A stretch of 64,000 nt of DNA from Tildeniella torsiva UHER 1998/13D (lineage in GTDB: Bacteria > Cyanobacteriota > Cyanobacteriia > Phormidesmidales > Phormidesmidaceae): contig JAHHIH010000013.1 in the NCBI GenBank assembly GCA_019358835.1, forward strand, positions 62,001 through 126,000, in the 5' to 3' direction. Below are positions 18,276 to 26,326 of the stretch, one piece after another. The position numbers and the translations under genes are program-made. Below the pieces are notes generated by a model. It was not told the DNA's origin. It did not search any database and saw nothing but the letters and a program-made list of their open reading frames with translations. Position 1 is the first letter of the stretch, and each line of letters opens with the position of its first letter.

Positions 18276-20564
18276 ATGGCAAACGAATCGTCTCGCTGCA
18301 TCGATACCGATCGAATAGCTGCCCCTGAGGGGGGGCTACTGATAGATCTCTCCTACAATCTGGGCGATCGCGCTGGCAATGGCCAGGAGGGTGAGACCCC
18401 TGATCGAGCGATCGCTCGACCGACCCTGCCCTGGCTAGATCTAATTCAGCACTACAGCCATCTGGTGATGGCGGTGGTGGATGTGGCTACCGAGATTAGC
18501 ACCCCGACCCAAGCCCATCCGGTGCTGTTTGCCAACCAATATTTTTGTCGTCTGACGGGCATACAATCCGAGGGAGGGCACCTCGATCTCAGCTTTTTTG
18601 ACCGCCTCTCGGCGGCTGACCAAAAGGCCCTGCGGGAGCGGTTTCGACGACATTTCTTGAGTGCTGTGCTGCGCCACGCCTATGGGGCGGCCGATTTGGT
18701 GTCACAGCGGCTGCTCCACGAGCCGCTGGTGGTGTCGCTGGCCGACTCAGAAACGGGGCAGGGGCGGAAAATTGAGCTGCGCCTGCGTACCGCTGAGGGG
18801 GGCTTGCAGGTGACGGCGATCGCCCCATCTCTCCAGGCTGCCCTGGCCGCCTGCTGGGCCACGGCCCCTAGCCGCGAGCAAGTAGCCACCCAACTGCTGA
18901 GCAAAGACCCCGCCTTTAGACATCTGCTGGCGGCCCTCAAGCCGGGCCAATACACCGCCAGCGGTCAGATTTTGATCGAGGGCATCGACGTGACCGAGCG
19001 CGAGACCTCGAAAGCGCTGATTGAGCTGCTGGTGGGCCATGAGTCGGTGTTGGGCACCCGCCGCTTTGAGCAGGCCAACGGGCTGATGAAAGAGCTGTTT
19101 AGCGCTGACGAGAGCTTTTTGCTGAGCGCCGAGAACAACCGGGCCCAGCTGTTTAGCAGCCTTGACCAGGCCGACTGGCACACGGAGACCTACGCCGTAG
19201 AAGATCTGCAGGGGTCGGCCTTTTTGCGGGCCACTGAGCGGCAAGAGGTGGTCAACGTGCCCGACCTCAGCCTCGACTGCGCCACCCAGTGCGAGCGCGA
19301 TATGCTCGACCAGGGGATGCGATCGCTCCTGCTGATTCCGCTGGTGATGCGAACGGTGTTGGGCGACAGCAAGGCCCAGATGGTGGGCCTGGTGGGGTTG
19401 GCTAGCGCTCAGCCCTACGCCTTTGACCAGGCCGATCGCAGTCGGGCGACAACGCTGATTCCGGCGCTGACAACGGCCATGCGCCACAGCGTGCAAGATC
19501 GCTTTACCAACATTCACCCCGCCGTGCGGTGGCGATTTGAGCAGGAGGCTGAACGCCTTAGTCTGGGTCTGCCGCCCGCGCCCATTGTGTTTGAGAATGT
19601 CTACCCGCTCTACGGTATTTCCGATATTCGCGGCTCGTCAGATGAGCGCAACCGGGCCATTCAAAAAGATTTGCTGACCCAGTTTCGGCTAGCGCTAGCG
19701 GTGGTCGAGGCGGCGAATCAGTCGGTGAACAATGCTCTGGTACAGCAGCTAGGGTGGGATTTAGCCGATCACATTACCACCCTAGAGGGCGGGGTCACGG
19801 TGGATTCTGAGGTGACGCTGTTGCGGTACTTACAGAGCGAAGTAGAAGGACACTTTGCTTACTTTGCCCAGCGCAGTCAAGAGGCCGAGGCGGCGATCGC
19901 CCAATACCGGGCCGCCATTGACCCTGAGCACAGCTGCGTCTACGCCGCCCGCGCTGTCTACGACGAAACCATCGGCCACATCAACGGGCTGCTGCGCGAC
20001 ACCTGGAACCAATGGCAGCAGTCAATGCAGGCCATTACCCCCCATTACTGTGACCTGGAGGCGACCGACGGCATCGACCATATGATCTACACCGGTCAAG
20101 CCATCGATCCTAAGTTCACTAACTTTCAGCTCAAGGCGCTGCGCTACGAGCAGCTCAGGGCAGTGTGCGACTGCGCCCGCAAAGCGTTTTCGCTCAAGGC
20201 CGCCTACGATACCGATATGACCATTACCCACCTGGTGCTGGTGCAGGCTTTTACGGTAGATATCTGCCACGACGAAACTACCGAGCGCCTGTTTGATGTG
20301 CGGGGCACCCGCGACACCCGCTACGAAATCGTCAAAAAGCGCATCGACAAGGCCTGTGATGCCGAAAAGGGCGATCGCATTACCCAGCCCGGCATGCTGA
20401 CGGTGGTCTACTCCACCAGCGAAGAGTGGCAAGAGTACGAGCGCTACCTGCGCTACCTGCACCGCGAGGGCATCGTGGCGAGCGATATTGAGCAGGGCGT
20501 GGTCGAACCTCTCCAGGGCGTCAACGGTCTCAAGTTTGCTCGGGTGCGAGTGAACCCTGAGTAG
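18276..20564 (+). CDS. GAF domain-containing protein of unknown function
   Basis: The 762-residue product starts at ATG 18276 (the track's 18234 start adds a non-conserved stretch). Only one domain is recognisable: a GAF domain at ~285-410 (SSLDQADWHTETYAVEDLQGSAF, EVVNVPDL, MRSLLLIPLVM, MVGLVGLASAQPYAF). The N-terminal ~270 residues are PAS-like in feel (HPVLFANQYFCRLTGI) but I cannot confirm it. The C-terminal ~350 residues are conserved-looking and helical, ending in a compact domain (TQPGMLTVVYSTSEEWQEYERYLRYL). No kinase, cyclase or DNA-binding motif is visible, so it is a sensor or scaffold of unknown output. Alone on its strand. Confidence 0.85.
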   Translation: MANESSRCIDTDRIAAPEGGLLIDLSYNLGDRAGNGQEGETPDRAIARPTLPWLDLIQHYSHLVMAVVDVATEISTPTQAHPVLFANQYFCRLTGIQSEGGHLDLSFFDRLSAADQKALRERFRRHFLSAVLRHAYGAADLVSQRLLHEPLVVSLADSETGQGRKIELRLRTAEGGLQVTAIAPSLQAALAACWATAPSREQVATQLLSKDPAFRHLLAALKPGQYTASGQILIEGIDVTERETSKALIELLVGHESVLGTRRFEQANGLMKELFSADESFLLSAENNRAQLFSSLDQADWHTETYAVEDLQGSAFLRATERQEVVNVPDLSLDCATQCERDMLDQGMRSLLLIPLVMRTVLGDSKAQMVGLVGLASAQPYAFDQADRSRATTLIPALTTAMRHSVQDRFTNIHPAVRWRFEQEAERLSLGLPPAPIVFENVYPLYGISDIRGSSDERNRAIQKDLLTQFRLALAVVEAANQSVNNALVQQLGWDLADHITTLEGGVTVDSEVTLLRYLQSEVEGHFAYFAQRSQEAEAAIAQYRAAIDPEHSCVYAARAVYDETIGHINGLLRDTWNQWQQSMQAITPHYCDLEATDGIDHMIYTGQAIDPKFTNFQLKALRYEQLRAVCDCARKAFSLKAAYDTDMTITHLVLVQAFTVDICHDETTERLFDVRGTRDTRYEIVKKRIDKACDAEKGDRITQPGMLTVVYSTSEEWQEYERYLRYLHREGIVASDIEQGVVEPLQGVNGLKFARVRVNPE

Positions 20565-20577
20565 GGGTTTTCGCAAA

Positions 20578-20641
20578 AGAGACCGGGTGCCTGGTGATCT
20601 GTCCGCAGCGTAGTGGACATTCACCCAGGCACCCGGTCTCT
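20578..20641. terminator. Large hairpin between convergent genes, probable bidirectional terminator
   Basis: AGAGACCGGGTGCCTGG (20578-20594) is matched perfectly by CCAGGCACCCGGTCTCT (20625-20641), a 17-bp stem. Inside it TGTCC/GGACA can pair again. It sits between the stop of the GAF gene and the stop of the small exported-protein gene on the other strand. There is no U-run, so it could instead be a palindromic repeat element. Confidence 0.55.
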
Positions 20642-20656
20642 GGTGATGCGGCTGCG

Positions 20657-21046
20657 CTATTGTCTGCTGCGAAGACCAGGTGGTAGGCCGCGATCGCTGT
20701 CAGCCTGGCGCTGTAGGCCAGGAGGCAAGCCGCGATCGCTATCGACCTGGCGTTGCAGACCGGGAGGTAGATTCTCATACTCTGCCGTGGATTCGCTGAC
20801 TACAGAAGGCTCCGTTTCAGGAAGCTCGACAGCAACAGAGTCAGTGGTTTCAAGTGTGACCTCAGGGCTCTCCACTGTGGCGGTGGGGGATTCGACCTGG
20901 GGCACTGCCTCTTGCACCACGGCGGTGCTCGGCTGGGGGCGATGTCCCCCGCCCTGGCCAGGGCGGGCTTCGGCGGCGGTGGCGGCCAGGGCAGCGGTGG
21001 CCAAAATGCTGAGGGTGGCTAGGGCAAGTTGCGATCGCAGGCTCAT
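20657..21046 (-). CDS. Small exported protein with LPPGLQ repeats
   Basis: I choose ATG 21046 because AAGGA lies eight bases upstream; the ORF track starts further out. The 129-residue product begins with a classical signal peptide (LALATLSILATAALAATAAEA). A Thr/Val/Glu-rich middle follows, then three C-terminal units of the form DSDRGLPPGLQRQ (LPPGLQ, LPPGLQ, LPPGLR). This phrase recurs in several secreted bacterial proteins of unknown role. The composition suggests an extended, surface-exposed or periplasmic protein. Convergent with the GAF gene. Confidence 0.75.
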   Translation of the reverse strand: MSLRSQLALATLSILATAALAATAAEARPGQGGGHRPQPSTAVVQEAVPQVESPTATVESPEVTLETTDSVAVELPETEPSVVSESTAEYENLPPGLQRQVDSDRGLPPGLQRQADSDRGLPPGLRSRQ

Positions 21047-21145
21047 AACGGTCATCCTTGGGTCAACAACGACGGAGCAGCCTGCCCAATTCTGCGTGAG
21101 CCGCTGCCTTGATGTCTCCAAGGTACCTATAGGGGGTCACACCCC

Positions 21146-21556
21146 TCATCTGTGGATACACCCATCTCCATCGCAGAGGGGGTAGGCCGAGTCGTAGCGC
21201 GCCGGTCGCTGGCCAAACAGCTCGTAGCGGCGATCGCGCACAAAGGCGTAGATCGAATCACCCACCGCCTTCGCCCCCGGCAACGCTCGATAGGCTTGGA
21301 CAAAAGGGTTACCCAAGGGCAGCAGGCGGCCAATTTCTTCGGCGGCGTCACTGCCCTGCCAGCGGCGCTCCGGGGCCTGCATGTCAACCACGATCATGCC
21401 AGCTGCGCAGTCTTGGGAGGTGATGCCGTAGCGAGCCAGGGTAGCGTCGTCCTGCATGGGCACGTACTGAAACTGGGTGCCGCGATCGAGAGACTCCAGC
21501 AGCTGCACTAGGCTGACGCAGAGGTTACAGTTACCGTCGTAAATTACACAGTACAT
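21146..21556 (-). CDS. Thiol-disulfide oxidoreductase DCC family protein (DUF393)
   Basis: The 136-residue product opens with IYDGNCNLCVSLVQLLES, the DxxCxxC motif that names the DCC family, giving a thioredoxin-like fold with a CxxC pair. The rest (AAEEIGRLLPLG, RALPGAKAVGDSIYAFVRDRRY) matches the family's helical C-terminal part. Members are predicted thiol-disulfide oxidoreductases; substrates are not known. It is cytoplasmic by sequence (no signal peptide) and is followed by the exported LPPGLQ protein on the same strand after ~100 bases. Confidence 0.9.
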   Translation of the reverse strand: MYCVIYDGNCNLCVSLVQLLESLDRGTQFQYVPMQDDATLARYGITSQDCAAGMIVVDMQAPERRWQGSDAAEEIGRLLPLGNPFVQAYRALPGAKAVGDSIYAFVRDRRYELFGQRPARYDSAYPLCDGDGCIHR

Positions 21557-21830
21557 AGTAGTATTGCTGCTGATGGGTTGTCTTCGTTATCTTAGCCACC
21601 TGCTGCCTCAGTTTCAGCCTTGGGACACCTGTGCCCAGCCTGCTTTCTTCCTGAAATCGACACTACGCTTAACCCTATTTTTGGTGGCTATTGTTGACCT
21701 CAGCCCGAGGTTGACGGCCTCCGGTTTTTAGGCCCAGAAAACCCCAGATGACGGCAGCATGCTAACGACTATTGACGGCTGAGGGTTGCGGGTAACACCG
21801 CCGCCCGGTGCATTTACCTCTGCAAAACCA

Positions 21831-23783
21831 ATGGTTGTGAAACGACTGATCGATGGACGGTTTCAGTTCATTCGAGTTGTCAGTACTAAGGCCTACACCA
21901 AGACCTACCTGATGACCGATCACGGCAGTGCGGCCAAGGCCAAGTGCATCGTTAAGCATTTGCAGCTGCCTGCCCACAACACGATTACGCTCAAATTTCT
22001 CAATGATTTGCTGGCTAAGCGGGTTAACCTGCTCAAGCGCATGGGCGACCACGAGGCGATCGCCAAAAATCTTTCTACCGTTCAAGAGGGGCAGGATTTT
22101 TACTGGGTGCGCGACTATGTGGTCGGCCATTCCCTAATGACCGAACTGGCCGAAGGCAAGCCGCGATTAGAAACCGAAGTGCAGCGCTTTTTAGTTGAGA
22201 GCCTGGGCATTTTAGACATCATTCAGCGCCACGGTATTGCCCACCAAAACCTGCACCCCAACAATCTAATTCGACACCGCGATCGCGGCCATCTGGTGCT
22301 GGTAGATTTTGGCCTAATTCAGGATACCGGCACCCCAGAGCCTGGTTCAGCAACCAACGGTAGTTCGGCAATTCCCAACGCTGAGTCAGCCTATTTACCG
22401 CAGGTCAAGCACCGCCAGTACCAGCGCTTTGCCGCCGACCACTTTGCCCTCGGCATGATTGCGGTGCAGATGGCCACGGGGCTGTCTAACGAGGCCATTC
22501 CTCGCCTCGGCCAGGATGACTTTTTGGCCCAGGTCAAACTCCAGCTCGACGAATGTTCGACCCTGGCCAGTCCTCTCAAAGACATTTTGATCAAAATGGT
22601 GTCGCCCCAGCCCGAGGCGCAGTATCACCAGGCCAAAGATATTCTGCTGGCCCTGGCCGAGCGGGTTGGCCCCACTGACCCTGCCTCCCCCGTCGAGCTT
22701 GCCAGCCCCCCACCCCCGGAGAACGGTGCTATGGATTCAGAACGGTTATCGGCAATGCCGCCTCCGCCCCCGCGCCCCGCTCGCGCCTTCAACCGGCGTC
22801 GGGTTTGGCTCGGTGCCGGGGCCGCTCTGGCCCTGCTGGCGGTGGCGGGGGTGTTTTTGCTGCGCATTCCCCAACGCCTGACGGTTAACGGCCTGATGGA
22901 ACAGGCCGAAGCCGCTAAGCAGGTGGGGCAAAAGAATGATGCGCTCAACTACCTCAACCAGGCTTTGGAATTAAAGCCCGACTACGGTGCCGCCCTGGCC
23001 CAGCGCTCGGCCCTGCGGTGGGAGAACGGTCAGTCGGAGGAGGCGCTGCAAGACTTGACCAACGCTATTCAAAATGACCCCACCACGGGCACCTGGTACT
23101 TTCAGCGGGGCAATTTGCGCTTTCGCCTGGGCGATTTGCAGGGGGCGATCGCCGACTACAGCGATGCCCTTGAGCGCGAAGCCGCCTACGTCGATGCCCA
23201 CATCAATCGGGGCAACGCCCGCGCCGAACTCGGCGATGAAGCCGGTGCCCTGCAAGACTACACCGCCGCCATCAACCTGGCCAAAGACCCTGAAAGCAAG
23301 GCCGATGCCTACCTGAATCGCTGCCTATCGCTCTCAAACTCAAAGGATCATGCGGCGGCCCTAAACGACTGCACCGAGGCTGTCAACCTGCGCCCCAACA
23401 ACAGCCTGGCCTACGAAAATCGGGGGCTGGTCAAGCGGCGGCTTAACGATTTTCAGGGGGCGATTCAAGATTTTACGATCGCCATCCAAATCAATGCGGG
23501 CAGCCCGGAGCCCTACTACAATCGCGGTTTGACCCGCCAAGATCTGGGCGATTTTGCCGGGGCCATGGCCGACTTCAATCAGACGATTCAGCTCAATCCC
23601 AACCATCCCTTCGCGCACTACGATCGGGGGTTGCTCCATGCGGAGCTGGGGGATCTGGAGAGCGCGATCGCCGATTTAGAAACCGTCGCCAGCGCCTGCC
23701 TCGACGTCAGCCGCCTGGGCTGCTTTGACGACGCCAAATACCAGCTAGAAAAGCTCCGAGCTGCTCAAGCCGAGGAACTCTAG
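21831..23783 (+). CDS. Kinase-like protein (degenerate catalytic loop) with transmembrane helix and TPR repeats
   Basis: Starting at ATG 21831 the product has 650 residues. The first ~280 form a protein-kinase-like fold: a lysine in AKCIVKHLQLP, HQNLHPNNL where HRDLKPxN is expected, VDFGLIQD (DFG kept), and DHFALGMIAVQMATG. The glycine-rich loop is missing and the catalytic Asp is Asn, so it may be a pseudokinase or an unusual kinase. A proline-rich linker, one membrane helix (VWLGAGAALALLAVAGVFLL, ~340-360) and about seven tetratricopeptide repeats follow, outside the cytoplasm by topology. Similar kinase-TM-TPR proteins are common in cyanobacteria. The partner is unknown. Its stop overlaps that of the next convergent gene. 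Confidence 0.88.
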   Translation: MVVKRLIDGRFQFIRVVSTKAYTKTYLMTDHGSAAKAKCIVKHLQLPAHNTITLKFLNDLLAKRVNLLKRMGDHEAIAKNLSTVQEGQDFYWVRDYVVGHSLMTELAEGKPRLETEVQRFLVESLGILDIIQRHGIAHQNLHPNNLIRHRDRGHLVLVDFGLIQDTGTPEPGSATNGSSAIPNAESAYLPQVKHRQYQRFAADHFALGMIAVQMATGLSNEAIPRLGQDDFLAQVKLQLDECSTLASPLKDILIKMVSPQPEAQYHQAKDILLALAERVGPTDPASPVELASPPPPENGAMDSERLSAMPPPPPRPARAFNRRRVWLGAGAALALLAVAGVFLLRIPQRLTVNGLMEQAEAAKQVGQKNDALNYLNQALELKPDYGAALAQRSALRWENGQSEEALQDLTNAIQNDPTTGTWYFQRGNLRFRLGDLQGAIADYSDALEREAAYVDAHINRGNARAELGDEAGALQDYTAAINLAKDPESKADAYLNRCLSLSNSKDHAAALNDCTEAVNLRPNNSLAYENRGLVKRRLNDFQGAIQDFTIAIQINAGSPEPYYNRGLTRQDLGDFAGAMADFNQTIQLNPNHPFAHYDRGLLHAELGDLESAIADLETVASACLDVSRLGCFDDAKYQLEKLRAAQAEEL

Positions 23784-23986
23784 CCGCGCATGCCGCGCCG
23801 CCCGCTGCCCGAGCGCCGTTGACTTTGAACGTATTTGCCAGCCACCGCATCGGCCCCCAGCTCAGGGGATTCAACGCCGGAGGAGGACGGTGCCGAAGCC
23901 GCCTGAGGCGATAGGGCAACATCGCCCCAACCCCCTACGCTACCGGCCACAACAATAGCGAGCACTACAGAGAAACGATGCCACAT
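23780..23986 (-). CDS. Small exported hypothetical protein
   Basis: The 68-residue product starts at ATG 23986 (GGAA a few bases upstream). The N-terminus is a signal peptide (FSVVLAIVVAGSVGGWGDVALS). The mature part is low-complexity, Ser/Ala-rich then Arg/Gly-rich (QRRSGSGRRGMRG). Its stop codon overlaps that of the convergent kinase-TPR gene through CTAG at 23780-23783. No family recognised. The signal peptide and the exact fit to the neighbour favour a real gene over a shadow. Confidence 0.55.
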   Translation of the reverse strand: MWHRFSVVLAIVVAGSVGGWGDVALSPQAASAPSSSGVESPELGADAVAGKYVQSQRRSGSGRRGMRG

Positions 23987-24283
23987 GATGGTATTCCAAG
24001 TCTGAACAATTCCCTTTTCTCTGTGGCCAAGAAAAATCCAGCTATTTCTAATTGTCAGAAGTAACAAATTGGTGAATAATCCGATATGTCTTTAAAGATT
24101 GAGTATAAATACTGCTCAGCAGGCCTTTGCCGTTGACGTTTCTGACCGCAGCGGCTAACCTAACCGCCCTGATTGTGCACTGTATACAGCTTGTTCTTTA
24201 TAGTGAAAGTGTTGATGATGAAACCTAGGCTCTGCGCCAGCAGGCGCAGGCAGCATACCCCCCACAGCAGTTAGGAGCGACCC

Positions 24284-25447
24284 ATGTACAACCTGAAGGT
24301 GGCAATTATTGGAGCCGGTATTGGCGGCCTAACCACAGGTATTGCCATGCGGCGGGCCGGTTACCAGGTCGAAGTCTACGATCGCGCCCAGGAGCTGCGC
24401 CCCGCCGGGGCCGGGATCTCGCTCTGGTCGAACGGGGTTAAGGTGCTGAACTACCTGGGGCTGGGGGAAAAGCTGGCGGCCATTGGCGGCGAAATGAACG
24501 CTATGGAGTACCGCAGCCACACCGATGAACCCCTCAGCTACGTCGATCTGCGTCCCCTGTTTGAGCGCGTCGGCCAGCGCCCTTACCCCGTAGCCCGCAC
24601 CGATCTACAAAATCTGCTGCTCGAAGCCTTTGGCCCCGAATCGGTGCACCTGGGTATGCCCTGTGTTGGCGTTGAGCAAGATGAGCACAGCGCCACCGCC
24701 ATTTTTGAGAATGGGGAGCGCATCAGCGGCGACCTGGTGGTGGGGGCCGATGGCATTCACTCGGCGGTACGGGCCGATGTGGTGGGGCACAGTGTCGATC
24801 GCCGCTACGCCCGCTACGTCAACTGGAATGGTCTGGTCAAGGCCGATCCTGAGCTGTGCGATCCCAACCTGTGGGTGCTTTACGTGGGCGACAGCAAGCG
24901 GGCCTCTATGATGCCGGTAGGGGGCGATCGCTTCTACTTTTTCTTTGGTGCGCCAATGGTTGAGGGCACTCACGTCGATCCGCTCCACCGCCAGGATGAG
25001 CTGGCCAAAATCTTTCAGGGCTGGCCCGAGCCGGTGCAAAAGCTCATTCAAGCTCTCGACCCAGAGCAGACCAATCGCCTAGAAATCGGCGACCTTGACC
25101 CCCTAGAACGCTTGGTGAAGGGGCGCGTGGCTCTGCTGGGTGACTCAGCCCACGCCACCACCCCAACCCTGGGCCAGGGCGGCTGCCAGGCCATTGAAGA
25201 TGCCGAAGTGCTCACCCGCTACCTAACCACAACCAACATTGGCGTGGCTGATGCCCTCAATCGCTATGAGGCGGCCCGCAAAGACCGCACCGCCGATCTA
25301 GTGATGAAGGCCCGCAAGCGCACCAGCACCATCTATGGCTACGTGCCCGAGGCCACCCAGCAGTGGTACAGCGACCTCAAGCAAGAGCCGCCCGAGGCCG
25401 TGATTAACGCCCTGGCCAAGGTGATTTTGGCTGGGCCAATGGGGTAA
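24284..25447 (+). CDS. hpxO: FAD-dependent urate hydroxylase (HpxO-like monooxygenase)
   Basis: The 387-residue flavoprotein closely follows Klebsiella HpxO as I remember it: IIGAGIGGLTTGIAMRRAG (FAD), PAGAGISLWSNGVK, PVARTDLQ, GADGIHSAVR (DG motif), RYVNWNGLV, LIQALDPEQTNRLEI, GRVALLGDSAHATTPTLGQGGCQAIEDA (GD motif) and VMKARKRTSTIYG. HpxO converts urate to 5-hydroxyisourate with NADH and O2 in purine salvage for nitrogen. A good GGAG RBS precedes the ATG. Downstream HIU hydrolase and OHCU decarboxylase genes are not in the window. A 10-bp palindrome (CTGTATACAG) and a TATAGT box lie ~80-105 bases upstream and could be the promoter, but this is weak. Confidence 0.85.
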   Translation: MYNLKVAIIGAGIGGLTTGIAMRRAGYQVEVYDRAQELRPAGAGISLWSNGVKVLNYLGLGEKLAAIGGEMNAMEYRSHTDEPLSYVDLRPLFERVGQRPYPVARTDLQNLLLEAFGPESVHLGMPCVGVEQDEHSATAIFENGERISGDLVVGADGIHSAVRADVVGHSVDRRYARYVNWNGLVKADPELCDPNLWVLYVGDSKRASMMPVGGDRFYFFFGAPMVEGTHVDPLHRQDELAKIFQGWPEPVQKLIQALDPEQTNRLEIGDLDPLERLVKGRVALLGDSAHATTPTLGQGGCQAIEDAEVLTRYLTTTNIGVADALNRYEAARKDRTADLVMKARKRTSTIYGYVPEATQQWYSDLKQEPPEAVINALAKVILAGPMG

Positions 25448-25593
25448 GCTACCAGCGATCGCCGCTCTCGCAAATCTCGCTGCTGCCCAAGGCAGCGGGC
25501 TAGTTTTGGTCGCCCTGGGCGATGTTGCCAGCGATAGAGTTTGACGGCTGGCTCAGACTATAGAATTGAGTTAATTCTGCGGCTGAGGTTCTG

Positions 25594-26229
25594 ATGGCTG
25601 CGACGACACTCACACCGCCTACCGAAATCATTCATCTGACGGGGATTAGCTGGCAGACCTACGAGCGACTGCTAGATGAGTTGCGCGATCGCCGTCTGCG
25701 TCTCACCTACAACCGGGGGAGTCTAGAGATCATGGCCCCATCTCCAGAACATGAGCGCTACAAAAAGCTGGCGGGTCGATTTGTCGAAACCCTGGCAGAG
25801 GAGCTAGATATTCGCATTGAGCCGTTGGGTTCTACTACATTCAAGCATCCTGAACTCAGTGGGGCCGAACCAGATGAGTGCTTCTATATCTACAACATCG
25901 ACGCCGTGCGTGGTAAAAAACGTCTGTCGCCAGTGACTGATCCGCCCCCTGACCTGGTGGTGGAAATTGATATTACCAGTGAGTCTCGCGGTCGGTTAGC
26001 GACCTATGCTGATTTGGGGGTTCTAGAAGTGTGGGTGTACAACGGCACTACACTATCGATTCAACAGCTCCAAAATCAAGAGTATGTAACGGCTTCCTCT
26101 AGCCAGTTTTTCCCTAATTTGCCCATCGCTGAAATCGCTGGCTTTCTGCAACAGGCTGAAACCGTAGATTATTTAGAACTGGTAAAAATCTTTCGTGCTT
26201 GGGTCAAAGCACAAATTGACGTTAATTAA
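25594..26229 (+). CDS. Uma2 family endonuclease (DUF820)
   Basis: The 211-residue product shows the Uma2/DUF820 pattern of the PD-(D/E)xK nuclease superfamily: YNRGSLEIMAPSPEHERYK, GSTTFKHPELSGAEPDECFYI, PPPDLVVEIDITSES (catalytic Asp and ExD strand) and YADLGVLEVWVYNG. These genes are expanded in cyanobacteria, often in tens of copies, and their biological role is unsettled. It stands ~150 bases after hpxO and upstream of the AT-rich HNH gene on the other strand. Confidence 0.93.
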   Translation: MAATTLTPPTEIIHLTGISWQTYERLLDELRDRRLRLTYNRGSLEIMAPSPEHERYKKLAGRFVETLAEELDIRIEPLGSTTFKHPELSGAEPDECFYIYNIDAVRGKKRLSPVTDPPPDLVVEIDITSESRGRLATYADLGVLEVWVYNGTTLSIQQLQNQEYVTASSSQFFPNLPIAEIAGFLQQAETVDYLELVKIFRAWVKAQIDVN

Positions 26230-26326
26230 AACAAGGGCATCGAATTCAGTTGGTGGACGCTGGTTGATGAGAAAAGCTTCCACTCCACGCAAAACGGTAA
26301 TGCCCCGCCCCAAACTTTCAACAAGG

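Noticed and set aside
18747-19517. 256-residue minus-strand ORF
   Set aside because: Antisense of the orphan GAF gene with His/Gln/Gly-rich composition; no domain pattern.
24180-24189. CTGTATACAG as a LexA-type or urate-regulator operator before hpxO
   Set aside because: Too short and too common to support a specific regulator; kept only as a remark.
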